Below are positions 1-6,013 of a DNA stretch of 7,970 nt, piece after piece. The stretch covers positions 105,003-112,972 of the forward strand of contig NVVT01000001.1 in NCBI GenBank assembly GCA_002733465.1, written 5' to 3'. A program made the translations under genes and the position numbers. The stretch is from Kangiella sp. Its GTDB lineage: Bacteria > Pseudomonadota > Gammaproteobacteria > Enterobacterales > Kangiellaceae. The notes beneath the pieces are model-generated. The model was not told the origin of the DNA. It ran no database searches and saw nothing but the letters and a program-made list of their open reading frames with translations. Every line of letters begins with the position of its first letter. Position 1 is the stretch's first letter.

Positions 1-467
1 TTAATCCGCACAACTATCTAAAAGCAGTTAACAAAACAATAACCACTTGTGCAGGAATTATCATTCAATATCCTCTCTATGCGGGATTAATGGGTATGAT
101 GGTCGGTTCAGGTTTAGCCACTTCAATGTCGGAATGGTTTGTTGAAATTTCCAGTAAAGAGACCTTTAATGTATTCACTTTTTTAAGCGCTGGATTGGTC
201 AATTTTTTTGTTCCATCTGGTGGTGGACAATGGGCTGTTCAAGCGCCCATTGTAATTCCGGCAGCTACACAGTTAGGAGTGCCACTAAACCAAGCTGCGA
301 TGGCGGTCGCTTGGGGCGATGCTTGGACTAACTTGATTCAACCCTTTTGGGCATTGCCATTACTTGCTATTGCAGGATTAACTATTCGACAAATAATGGG
401 TTATTGTACGGTGATTTTGATTTGGTCAGGTTTCGTTATTATGGGTCTGATTTATTTACTTTATTAG
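1..467 (+). CDS. atoE: Short-chain fatty acid transporter, AtoE family (C-terminal fragment)
   Basis: The reading frame is open from the left window edge (first full codon at 3) to the TAG at 465-467, giving 154 residues; the N-terminal part lies outside the window. The fragment is strongly hydrophobic, with several membrane segments: around the IIIQYPLYAGLMGMMVGSG stretch, the FTFLSAGLVNFF stretch, and two near the C-terminus (LPLLAIAGL and a final VILIWSGFVIMGLIYLL helix). The motif FVPSGGGQWAVQAP followed by GDAWTNLIQPFWALP is characteristic of AtoE-type transporters of short-chain fatty acids such as acetoacetate or butyrate, which sit in the inner membrane. Family members are about 440 residues, so roughly a third is visible. 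The ATG at 90 is an internal methionine, because the sequence before it continues the family pattern. The gene converges on hemY with a 21-bp gap. No atoD/A/B-like partner gene is visible. The family call is firm; the substrate is inferred. Confidence 0.85.
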   Translation, partial: NPHNYLKAVNKTITTCAGIIIQYPLYAGLMGMMVGSGLATSMSEWFVEISSKETFNVFTFLSAGLVNFFVPSGGGQWAVQAPIVIPAATQLGVPLNQAAMAVAWGDAWTNLIQPFWALPLLAIAGLTIRQIMGYCTVILIWSGFVIMGLIYLLY

Positions 468-488
468 TAAACTTGTTATATTAGTTCT
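468..488. other. 21-bp convergent gap between the AtoE-family gene and hemY
   Basis: The two stop codons face each other with only 21 AT-rich bases between them. No stem-loop with a T-tract is visible in either direction, so transcripts from the two sides probably overlap at their 3' ends or end within the opposite gene. Confidence 0.6.
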
Positions 489-1733
489 TTAATTTTTATT
501 AACAACAAACTCTAATCCCTGTTTGAAACATTCCCCAGCCAACTCATGATCGTTAAGTTTTTTTAGAGTGTTTGCCATCATCAAATAAGTTTCAGCTGAT
601 GGATTAGCTTGCAAACTACGCTCTAGATAGAATCGCGCTTTACCCCATAACTCTGCATTAAATGCGATTTTGCCTAACGACAAATATGTTTCGCTCGGAG
701 CTTCTTTTGATTGTGTATACCAGTTTTCTAAAAAATTAAATTGCTGGCTAGAGTTAGTTAATTTAATTTTGCCAAAAAGCCTAATGACTTTGGTCAGATT
801 ATCTTTACACGCATCATTATCTGCTTCTTTAAATACAGCATTTTTTTTGAAAAAAGGTTTTATTAATCGTTCCGCCTCCTCCATTTGTTCAAACTTGGTC
901 AACAACATAATAAAATGCAGTTGATTCGATTCCTTTTTTCTTAAATGCGAAGGTAATTTTTGCCAAACATCTTTTAGCTTCTCCAACTCATTATTTTCTG
1001 CAATAGAATTTAGTAAGTTTTGTACACTTTCATTTTCTAAACCGTCTAACTTTTCTTCATTATGAACCTTAAATTTTTTAATCGCGGGTAACAGCGCTAC
1101 AATAGACCCCCAATCATTTAGTCGTTGGTGCGCAACACAAAGTAATTTTATGAGAAACGGATGATTTGGACTTTTTATTTTTAATTCATTTAGAGTCGCT
1201 AAAGCAAGCTCATTTTGGCAATTGTCTAATTGTAGTTGTGCCTGTGTGATACCAATTGCCACACCAGCGCTAGGTTCTAATTTATGTGCCGCTCGTAAAT
1301 AAGCATCACGTCTCTCTACAGAATTTTGCCCTTCCGCTTTTTGATATTGTGCTGCCTGCGCGGCAATCAAATAATTAACCAATTTGGTATCCGATTGTTT
1401 TGCGGCGGCTATCATCGCTTTTTCAGATTGTAGCCAACGACCTTCCGAAAAAGCTAACATACCTTGAATCGTTTGTTTTCTTGCTTTTTTCCATTGACGT
1501 CCGCCTTGCCAACCTTTCATTTTACCCGCGCTAGTTAACAAGCTTCGTAATAGAATGCCAAATAATAAAAATAAACTCCAAATAAATAGGATAATAGCGA
1601 CGGCCACCCATAAACGCATTTCGTAACTGGTTTTTTCATACGCAATAATGACGAACCCGGGTAAATTCTTTAACCAAGATCCACCAAGTGCGCCAACAAT
1701 AAGGGCTACTAAAAAAACAATTTTCCATTTCAT
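489..1733 (-). CDS. hemY: HemY, inner-membrane TPR protein of the heme cluster
   Basis: A protein of 414 residues, close to the usual HemY length of about 400. It opens with a hydrophobic segment (about 4-20), a short periplasmic-type loop, then a second membrane helix (about 41-63), the HemY N-terminal architecture. A basic stretch GGRQWKKARKQTIQGMLAFSEGRW (about 77-100) follows, with the conserved G-x-W before a run of helical TPR-like repeats. The last repeats lie around 345-410 (SLGKIAFNAELWGKARFYLERSL). The soluble part should face the cytoplasm. HemY of this type is not the protoporphyrinogen oxidase also called HemY in Bacillus; its molecular role is unclear, although it is consistently encoded with hemCD and hemX. 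The ATG at 1733 overlaps the hemX TGA as ATGA. An AAGAGG Shine-Dalgarno (1744-1749) lies 10 nt upstream inside hemX and supports this start. It is last in the cluster, and no clear terminator follows. Confidence 0.93.
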   Translation of the reverse strand: MKWKIVFLVALIVGALGGSWLKNLPGFVIIAYEKTSYEMRLWVAVAIILFIWSLFLLFGILLRSLLTSAGKMKGWQGGRQWKKARKQTIQGMLAFSEGRWLQSEKAMIAAAKQSDTKLVNYLIAAQAAQYQKAEGQNSVERRDAYLRAAHKLEPSAGVAIGITQAQLQLDNCQNELALATLNELKIKSPNHPFLIKLLCVAHQRLNDWGSIVALLPAIKKFKVHNEEKLDGLENESVQNLLNSIAENNELEKLKDVWQKLPSHLRKKESNQLHFIMLLTKFEQMEEAERLIKPFFKKNAVFKEADNDACKDNLTKVIRLFGKIKLTNSSQQFNFLENWYTQSKEAPSETYLSLGKIAFNAELWGKARFYLERSLQANPSAETYLMMANTLKKLNDHELAGECFKQGLEFVVNKN

Positions 1734-3151
1734 TGTTTATTTGCCTCTTCTATTTCTTGTTGGTAATCTGCACTTGTTTCTTGAATTACATCCTTTGAAC
1801 TTGCCTTTTGTTGACTTGCCGGATTCAAGCTATTATCTAACCAATTGTATAGTTGATTTTTATTAGCTAATTCTATTGCTGTTGCACTATCGAGTTTGTT
1901 TGGATAACGAACATCTATTTTTTCTGCTCGCAAAGCTTCTAATTGTTTGATAATTGGAACGGTTTCAGCGCCTTGCCCAAAGTATTGAACAATCCAATTA
2001 ATTGCTTTGTTTAGATTCAGACGATATAATTTTTCGTTACCCTGCAGTGCCGCTATTTGAGCTTGCTGTAATGCTAGCTGTATATTCCGGTTAAGGTTTC
2101 CGCGTTGATTAGGAGTCATTAATGGTTGGGGGGTTTCTGCATGATTTTTTATCACAATAAACTCTTTCACAAAGCGTTTGTATATTTCACTAAAACCAGA
2201 CAGCGAGCTTTCGGCTTGTGCATTTATATCTTGAGTTCCATTTTCAATTTTTTTATTCTCTAATACTTCATCAAACTTAAACGCTAATAGTTCTAATTTA
2301 CCTATTTGTTGATCCAGCGTATTTAAGGCTATCACTATACCTGTAATATCAGATTCTTGAATTAAACTTAAATTGGATATGTCTCGGGCAATCGCTTCAC
2401 GAATTGGTAATAAAGATTGATCGGATATTTCAATGATTCTTTCATCCGCTGTTTTAAGTAATTGAATTGCTGTATTTCTATCTTTTTGTAAAGATAGCTT
2501 TAATTCCGCGATATTAATAAGATACTCAACTTCCGCTAACATCCAATCTTGTTTTCTTCTTCCGGATAATGATTTAATTTTTTCCTGAACGGATAGTAGT
2601 TGTAGCTTTAAGTCGTCATTTTGATTCGCAAGCAATTGTAATAATTTTTTTAGTTTAAGAATTTCGTAAACATCCGTGGCACTCGCTTCAGTAATTCGAT
2701 TAACTTTAGCATTTTGAGTTTGCAAATTATTATTAATATCATTTTTTATAGTTTGTAATGATTGGTTAGTTAATTGTTGCTGATAAAACATCCACCCAGA
2801 AACTGAAAATAGTAAAACGATTAGAATAAAACTAATAATGGGCAACCAGCTAATTTTTTTATTCTTACTTGCCTCCATTTTTGGTGCAGGCTTAGCATTA
2901 AATAAATTTTCGTTTTTAGTCGTTGTCTTTGATTTGTTTTTTACTGGTTTTTCTATTTTAACGTCCTTTTTGGGGAGCGACTCTTTCTTAGATGGCTCTT
3001 GCTTGCTAGGCTGAATCTTAACGTGCTCTTTCTTAGCAGGTTCACTTCCAACTTGCTCAGTCTTGACTGTCTCTTTATCTATTTTTGCTATTTTGTTACT
3101 GGGATCAGCTTTTTTAGATCCTTTATTATTTTTACTATTGTCATCTGTCAT
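1730..3151 (-). CDS. hemX: HemX, membrane-anchored coiled-coil protein of the heme cluster
   Basis: 473 residues from the chosen ATG. Residues 1-99 are a lysine-, proline- and glutamate-rich, probably disordered cytoplasmic tail. A single membrane helix follows (about 101-124, WLPIISFILIVLLFSVSGWMF), then a coiled-coil stretch (about 125-197) and the conserved HemX domain. Recognisable HemX signatures are GRRKQDWMLAEVEYLINIA (about 198-216) and the later RGNLNRNIQLALQQAQIAAL region (about 350-369), followed by LYRLNLNKAINWIVQYF. Databases often label this family uroporphyrinogen-III C-methyltransferase, but no SAM-binding methyltransferase motif is visible here and that name should not be copied. 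Its role is unproven; it may be an accessory or scaffold factor for the neighbouring enzymes. The frame also runs up to a TTG at 3172. I prefer the ATG at 3151 because it overlaps the hemD TGA as ATGA and has an AAAAGAG element 8 nt upstream. Confidence 0.92.
   Translation of the reverse strand: MTDDNSKNNKGSKKADPSNKIAKIDKETVKTEQVGSEPAKKEHVKIQPSKQEPSKKESLPKKDVKIEKPVKNKSKTTTKNENLFNAKPAPKMEASKNKKISWLPIISFILIVLLFSVSGWMFYQQQLTNQSLQTIKNDINNNLQTQNAKVNRITEASATDVYEILKLKKLLQLLANQNDDLKLQLLSVQEKIKSLSGRRKQDWMLAEVEYLINIAELKLSLQKDRNTAIQLLKTADERIIEISDQSLLPIREAIARDISNLSLIQESDITGIVIALNTLDQQIGKLELLAFKFDEVLENKKIENGTQDINAQAESSLSGFSEIYKRFVKEFIVIKNHAETPQPLMTPNQRGNLNRNIQLALQQAQIAALQGNEKLYRLNLNKAINWIVQYFGQGAETVPIIKQLEALRAEKIDVRYPNKLDSATAIELANKNQLYNWLDNSLNPASQQKASSKDVIQETSADYQQEIEEANKQ
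1744..1749 (-). promoter_or_regulatory. Ribosome binding site of hemY, inside hemX
   Basis: AAGAGG on the minus strand lies 10 nt before the hemY ATG, within the last codons of hemX. Together with the ATGA stop-start overlap it supports the hemY start and coupling of the two genes. Confidence 0.6.
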
Positions 3152-3942
3152 AATTTTAACTCTTTTATACAATCAATCAATTGCTTATCCGTAGCGTTGT
3201 TTGCGACGGCAATTACATTAAAGCCAAGTTTTATTGCTGATTCTTTTATTCTATCACTGCTAACGATTATTCGGCAATTTTCATTAATCTCAAATTGGTT
3301 TAAACCAGTTGAGGCGGTTTGCGTCATTATTTTCTCTAAATTATTAATTGCTTGAACACTTGTAATAATCCAAATGGATTTTTTCTTAAGAGCTAAAGCA
3401 ATCTTTTTGGACAACTTTGCGTCAGGCATTTCTCTTTGATAAGTACATAGCTCGACAACCTCGGCGCCTCTTTGAATTAAGGTGTCCTTCAGTTTCTCTC
3501 GACCTCCTAGTCCTTTCACTATCAGCCAACTTTGCTGGTCAATATTTCTAAACGCTGGCATAGCCAACAATCCTTCAGTGTTCATTTTCTGCGGTGTTTG
3601 TATATTTGGTGTTTGTATGACAAGGTCACTACAAACGTTTTCTAAAACTTCGGAGGTTCGAGAGCCAATGGCATAAAGAGGCGCCTTAATAAGTTGCTTC
3701 CATTCACTTTTAGAAAGTTGGTTTACAGTGTGAGTGACCGCGTTGGGGCTAATAAATATTATGCCATTAAATATAGAGTTGGTTAATGGCATTTGAGGTT
3801 TAACACTTGTGATTTCCATTAAAGGAAGATGAGAGACGCTACTAAAATTTGAAGAAACAAAATACCGTTTTAAGCTTGCAATAATTGAATCCGCTTGATT
3901 CAGGGGGCGCGTTATCACAAAACTTTGAGCTTGCTCATTCAT
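3148..3942 (-). CDS. hemD: Uroporphyrinogen-III synthase
   Basis: 264 residues, a normal length for bacterial HemD (about 245-270). The cytoplasmic enzyme cyclises hydroxymethylbilane, the product of the upstream hemC, inverting ring D to give uroporphyrinogen III. HemD is weakly conserved, but several landmarks are present: the N-terminal VITRPLNQAD (9-18), IIFISPNAV (61-69), the YAIGSRT segment (90-96), EGLL (123-126), and LIVKGLGGREKLKDTLIQRG followed by VVELCTYQR (140-170). These match the two-lobed HemD fold with its linker strands. Position within hemC-hemD-hemX makes the call secure. Its ATG lies 18 bp past the hemC stop. The Shine-Dalgarno is weak (a lone GAG about 9 nt upstream), so translation probably depends on hemC. 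Residues 109-118 contain a small tandem duplication, IQTPN-IQTPQ, in a variable part of the family. Confidence 0.93.
   Translation of the reverse strand: MNEQAQSFVITRPLNQADSIIASLKRYFVSSNFSSVSHLPLMEITSVKPQMPLTNSIFNGIIFISPNAVTHTVNQLSKSEWKQLIKAPLYAIGSRTSEVLENVCSDLVIQTPNIQTPQKMNTEGLLAMPAFRNIDQQSWLIVKGLGGREKLKDTLIQRGAEVVELCTYQREMPDAKLSKKIALALKKKSIWIITSVQAINNLEKIMTQTASTGLNQFEINENCRIIVSSDRIKESAIKLGFNVIAVANNATDKQLIDCIKELKL
3160..3166 (-). promoter_or_regulatory. Ribosome binding site of hemX, inside hemD
   Basis: AAAAGAG on the minus strand lies 8 nt before the ATG at 3151. It decides for this start over the in-frame TTG at 3172, which would lie upstream of this element. Confidence 0.6.
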
Positions 3943-3960
3943 AAAGTTAGACTCAAACTA

Positions 3961-4899
3961 TTAATCATCTAGAGCTGATAAAATTTCTCTCGCTCCAGCA
4001 TCTAACAGACGAGTAGCAAGTTCGATCCCTAGTTTCTCACCTTCAGAGGCAAGACCCTCGATTGAGTCACGTAAGATTAAGCTACCATCGATTCGACCCA
4101 CTAAAGCTTCTATTTTAATTTGTTGTTCGTTTGTATGATCATTATAGAGTGTTGCATAAACACCAATGGGGACCTGACAACCACCTTGTAAATGATTATT
4201 AACCGCACGCTCTGCTAGAACTCGTAATGATGTTTCTTTGTGATTTAAAGGCGCCAATAATGATTTAATTTCCTCGTCATCACAACGCGATTCTATGCCA
4301 ACAGCACCTTGACCACCCGCAGGAAGCATCCAATCCGTACTAATTTTTTGGCTAATTCTTTCTGGCATTTTCAGCCTTTCAAGACCGGCAGTTGCGAGAA
4401 TGATTCCATCATAATTACCCGCATCTAATTTGCTCAAACGAGTTTGAACATTGCCACGTAATTCTAAGATTTTTAAATCCGGTCGTTTTTCCTGTAACTG
4501 GCACTGTCTCCTAAGGCTACAAGTTCCAACACTAGAACCTTGTGGTAATTCGTCGATCGATTTGAATGTATTTGACACAAAGGCATCACGCGGATCTTCT
4601 CTTTCACATATGACACTAAGACCTAGACCTTGAGGAAATTCCATGGGTACGTCTTTCATCGAATGTACGGCAATATCAGCTCGGCCATCCAACATTGCCA
4701 TTTCTAACTCTTTAACAAAAAGTCCTTTTCCACCAATCTTTGCCAGCGGTGTATCTAAAATTTTATCTCCGCGAGTAGTCATTGGAACTAGTTCAACAGT
4801 AATCCCTTCATGAAATTTTTCTAGCTCAGCTTTGACAAATTCTGCTTGCCATAACGCAAGGGGGCTTTTACGGGTAGCTATTCGGACTATTTGAGACAT
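3961..4899 (-). CDS. hemC: Porphobilinogen deaminase (hydroxymethylbilane synthase)
   Basis: 312 residues, the typical length. The enzyme joins four porphobilinogens into the linear tetrapyrrole hydroxymethylbilane in the cytoplasm, using a covalently bound dipyrromethane cofactor. All expected landmarks are present: N-terminal IATRKSPLALWQA (7-19); TTRGDKILDTPLAKIGGKGLF (41-61); HSMKDVP (79-85) with the catalytic aspartate Asp83; the substrate-binding SLRR (128-131); LRGNVQTRL (147-155); and LPAGGQGAVGIE (192-203). The cofactor-binding cysteine is Cys241 in GGCQVPIG. Nothing appears missing or damaged. The ATG at 4899 starts the family-typical MSQIVRIATR; an AAGAG (4912-4916) lies 12 nt upstream, a little far. 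It is the first biosynthetic gene of the hemC-D-X-Y run and is preceded by algR with an 88-bp gap that could hold its own promoter. Confidence 0.98.
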   Translation of the reverse strand: MSQIVRIATRKSPLALWQAEFVKAELEKFHEGITVELVPMTTRGDKILDTPLAKIGGKGLFVKELEMAMLDGRADIAVHSMKDVPMEFPQGLGLSVICEREDPRDAFVSNTFKSIDELPQGSSVGTCSLRRQCQLQEKRPDLKILELRGNVQTRLSKLDAGNYDGIILATAGLERLKMPERISQKISTDWMLPAGGQGAVGIESRCDDEEIKSLLAPLNHKETSLRVLAERAVNNHLQGGCQVPIGVYATLYNDHTNEQQIKIEALVGRIDGSLILRDSIEGLASEGEKLGIELATRLLDAGAREILSALDD

Positions 4900-4936
4900 T
4901 GATTGAAAATACTCTTATTTTTAGTAAAATGATTTT

Positions 4937-4966
4937 AGCATAGGCAAGCGCGAACTAGATCGTTAA
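4937..4966 (-). promoter_or_regulatory. Possible sigma-70 promoter of hemC
   Basis: In the 88-bp algR-hemC gap, the minus strand reads TTAACG (4961-4966), an 18-bp spacer, then TATGCT (4937-4942), about 38 bp before the hemC ATG. An overlapping TAAAAT (4932-4937) is an alternative -10 but lacks a matching -35. Such matches arise easily in AT-rich DNA, so this is only a candidate. No terminator separates algR from hemC, and co-transcription remains possible. Confidence 0.25.
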
Positions 4967-4987
4967 ATTGGATCGCAAGTTTTTAAA

Positions 4988-5716
4988 TTATAATCGTTTT
5001 ATTAGTTTTTTAACTTCGGAAAGGTGACGACGACTTATTTCTAACTTAGTGCCCAGATCCTTTAACGTAATATATGAGTGACCTTCACCATCTCGATAAA
5101 GACCGCTAATATAATCCTTAGCAATTAATGCATTTCGATGAACTCGGATAAAGGTTTCTGCGAATTCAACTTGAAGCTCTTTCAATGTATCTTCAATAAT
5201 TGTTTCGCCATTAATATGCATCACTGTCACGTACTTTTGATCGGCTTGAAAGTAGATAATATCGTTAATTGGAATTAGTTTAATGTTTCCACTAATTTTA
5301 GTACTAATATGAGATCGCCCGGGCTCTTGTTGTGATTTAATCGCGTTGAGCTGTGCTTGGTTTAGGCTAGAAGCCTTTAGAATAGCCTCTTCTAGTTTTT
5401 GTCGTCTTACTGGTTTTAACAAATAATCAATTGCATTAACGTTAAAAGCTTCTAGGGCATATTCATCATAAGCCGTTGTGAATATAATCGCAGGGGCGTC
5501 ATCCATTTGAGAAATATGATTAGATGCCTCTAACCCATCCATAGCAGGCATTCTGATATCCATTAATACAACATCGGGTTTAGATAATTGACACGCTTCA
5601 ATCGCCTGAAGCCCGTTATTTGCGGTTTTAACAGAGGAGACACAATCGAATTCGGTCAATAGTAATTTCAACCTTTGCTGAGCAAGGGGTTCATCATCTA
5701 CGACTAGAATTTTCAT
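4988..5716 (-). CDS. algR: LytTR-family response regulator, AlgR type
   Basis: 242 residues in two domains. The receiver domain (about 1-118) has the acidic pair Asp7/Asp8, the phosphoacceptor Asp53 in LMDIRMPAMDG, Thr80/Thr81 and the conserved Lys101 in YLLKPV. After a linker (about 119-138) comes a LytTR DNA-binding domain (about 139-238) with DIIYFQADQKYVTV, FIRVHRNALIA and the C-terminal LEISRRHLSEVKKL. This layout, and the position directly before hemC, match AlgR of Pseudomonas, a transcription factor usually phosphorylated by the membrane kinase AlgZ/FimS. No kinase gene lies next to it: fba is upstream across a 297-bp gap. What it regulates here cannot be read from the window; autoregulation or control of hemC is possible. 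The ATG at 5716 begins the standard MKILVVDDEP and has no good Shine-Dalgarno. The orthology to AlgR rests mostly on gene order; the family call is firm. Confidence 0.93.
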   Translation of the reverse strand: MKILVVDDEPLAQQRLKLLLTEFDCVSSVKTANNGLQAIEACQLSKPDVVLMDIRMPAMDGLEASNHISQMDDAPAIIFTTAYDEYALEAFNVNAIDYLLKPVRRQKLEEAILKASSLNQAQLNAIKSQQEPGRSHISTKISGNIKLIPINDIIYFQADQKYVTVMHINGETIIEDTLKELQVEFAETFIRVHRNALIAKDYISGLYRDGEGHSYITLKDLGTKLEISRRHLSEVKKLIKRL

Positions 5717-5747
5717 AAATTTAACCGTTTAAAATCAGTGATTTAGA

Positions 5748-5765
5748 TATACTTAGTTAAGTATA
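5748..5765. promoter_or_regulatory. 18-bp palindrome in the algR leader (possible operator)
   Basis: TATACTTA-GT-TAAGTATA has two perfect 8-bp arms around a 2-bp centre, about 31 bp upstream of the algR ATG. On the minus strand it contains TATACT, which could act as a -10 element, so a regulator bound here could block transcription. The symmetry is seen directly; the function is inferred. LytTR proteins usually bind direct repeats rather than palindromes, so another regulator would be more likely. Confidence 0.35.
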
Positions 5766-5839
5766 AGTTAAAATTAGAATATTGGTAGGTCTTCTGTCCG
5801 AAAAAAATGCCCTCAGGTCGAGTTTTTTACTATTTTAAA

Positions 5840-5920
5840 CAGTAGCGCCTCCCACTTTGCGAAGGTCGTTACATGGATGTAACTTAGTAGAGCAATGCAT
5901 GGAGCAATTGTCGAGGGATT
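5840..5920. repeat. Palindrome-bearing block, possibly part of a dispersed intergenic repeat
   Basis: The block contains a palindrome at 5868-5883 (GTTACAT-GG-ATGTAAC, two perfect 7-bp arms), the hexamer ATGCAT at 5895-5900, and CAAT/ATTG flanks around it. Its base composition is less AT-rich than the adjoining algR leader. It resembles short intergenic repeats seen in other gammaproteobacteria, but this is from memory and a second copy is not present in the window. Confidence 0.35.
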
Positions 5921-6005
5921 GAGGGGGATTTAAGTTTTAGAACAGATTTTAAATCGAAAGATTAAAAGACTAAATCCCCCCTAACCCCCCTTCACAAAGG
6001 GGGGG
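5915..6005. repeat. G/C-tract inverted-repeat element (REP/MITE-like) downstream of fba
   Basis: GGGGGATTTA (5923-5932) is the exact reverse complement of TAAATCCCCC (5971-5980); allowing three mismatches the match extends over 18 positions (5915-5932 with 5971-5988). Directly beside it CCCCCCTT (5985-5992) pairs with AAGGGGGG (5997-6004) around a 4-nt loop. The string of C-tracts separated by TAA followed by a G-tract is a widely seen form of intergenic repeat in bacteria. It starts only 8 bp past the fba stop, so it could stabilise or help end the fba transcript. No clean T-tract follows, so it is not a textbook terminator. Confidence 0.6.
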
Positions 6006-6013
6006 ATCTGTAT

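Larger units (their letters stand above)
5717..6013. other. 297-bp intergenic region between fba and algR
   Basis: No open frame of note lies here on either strand. From the algR side it holds the AT-rich algR leader with an 18-bp palindrome (5748-5765), then a more GC-balanced block with short palindromes (about 5840-5915), and finally two adjacent G/C-tract hairpins (5923-6004) directly after the fba stop. The right-hand 170 bp or so resembles dispersed intergenic repeat material rather than coding DNA. It must also contain the 3' end of the fba transcript and the algR promoter. Confidence 0.7.

Noticed and set aside
670..924. 84-residue plus-strand open frame inside hemY
   Set aside because: It lies fully antisense to the well-supported hemY, has no Shine-Dalgarno of note and resembles no family.
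1648..1866. 72-residue plus-strand open frame over the hemX/hemY junction
   Set aside because: Antisense to two real genes; its hydrophobicity reflects the complement of coding sequence rather than a separate protein.
1730..3151. HemX as uroporphyrinogen-III C-methyltransferase
   Set aside because: No SAM-dependent methyltransferase motifs are visible; the common label is a carried-over annotation.
3152..3172. TTG at 3172 as the hemX start
   Set aside because: The ATG at 3151 has a Shine-Dalgarno at the right distance and the ATGA overlap; the TTG would place that element inside the coding region.
2999..3355. 118-residue hydrophobic plus-strand frame over hemX and hemD
   Set aside because: The apparent membrane-like sequence is the reverse complement of the lysine-rich HemX tail and hemD. 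There is no independent coding evidence.
3482..3676. 64-residue plus-strand open frame inside hemD
   Set aside because: Antisense to hemD with no supporting signals.
4451..4633. 60-residue plus-strand open frame inside hemC
   Set aside because: Antisense to a highly conserved part of hemC.
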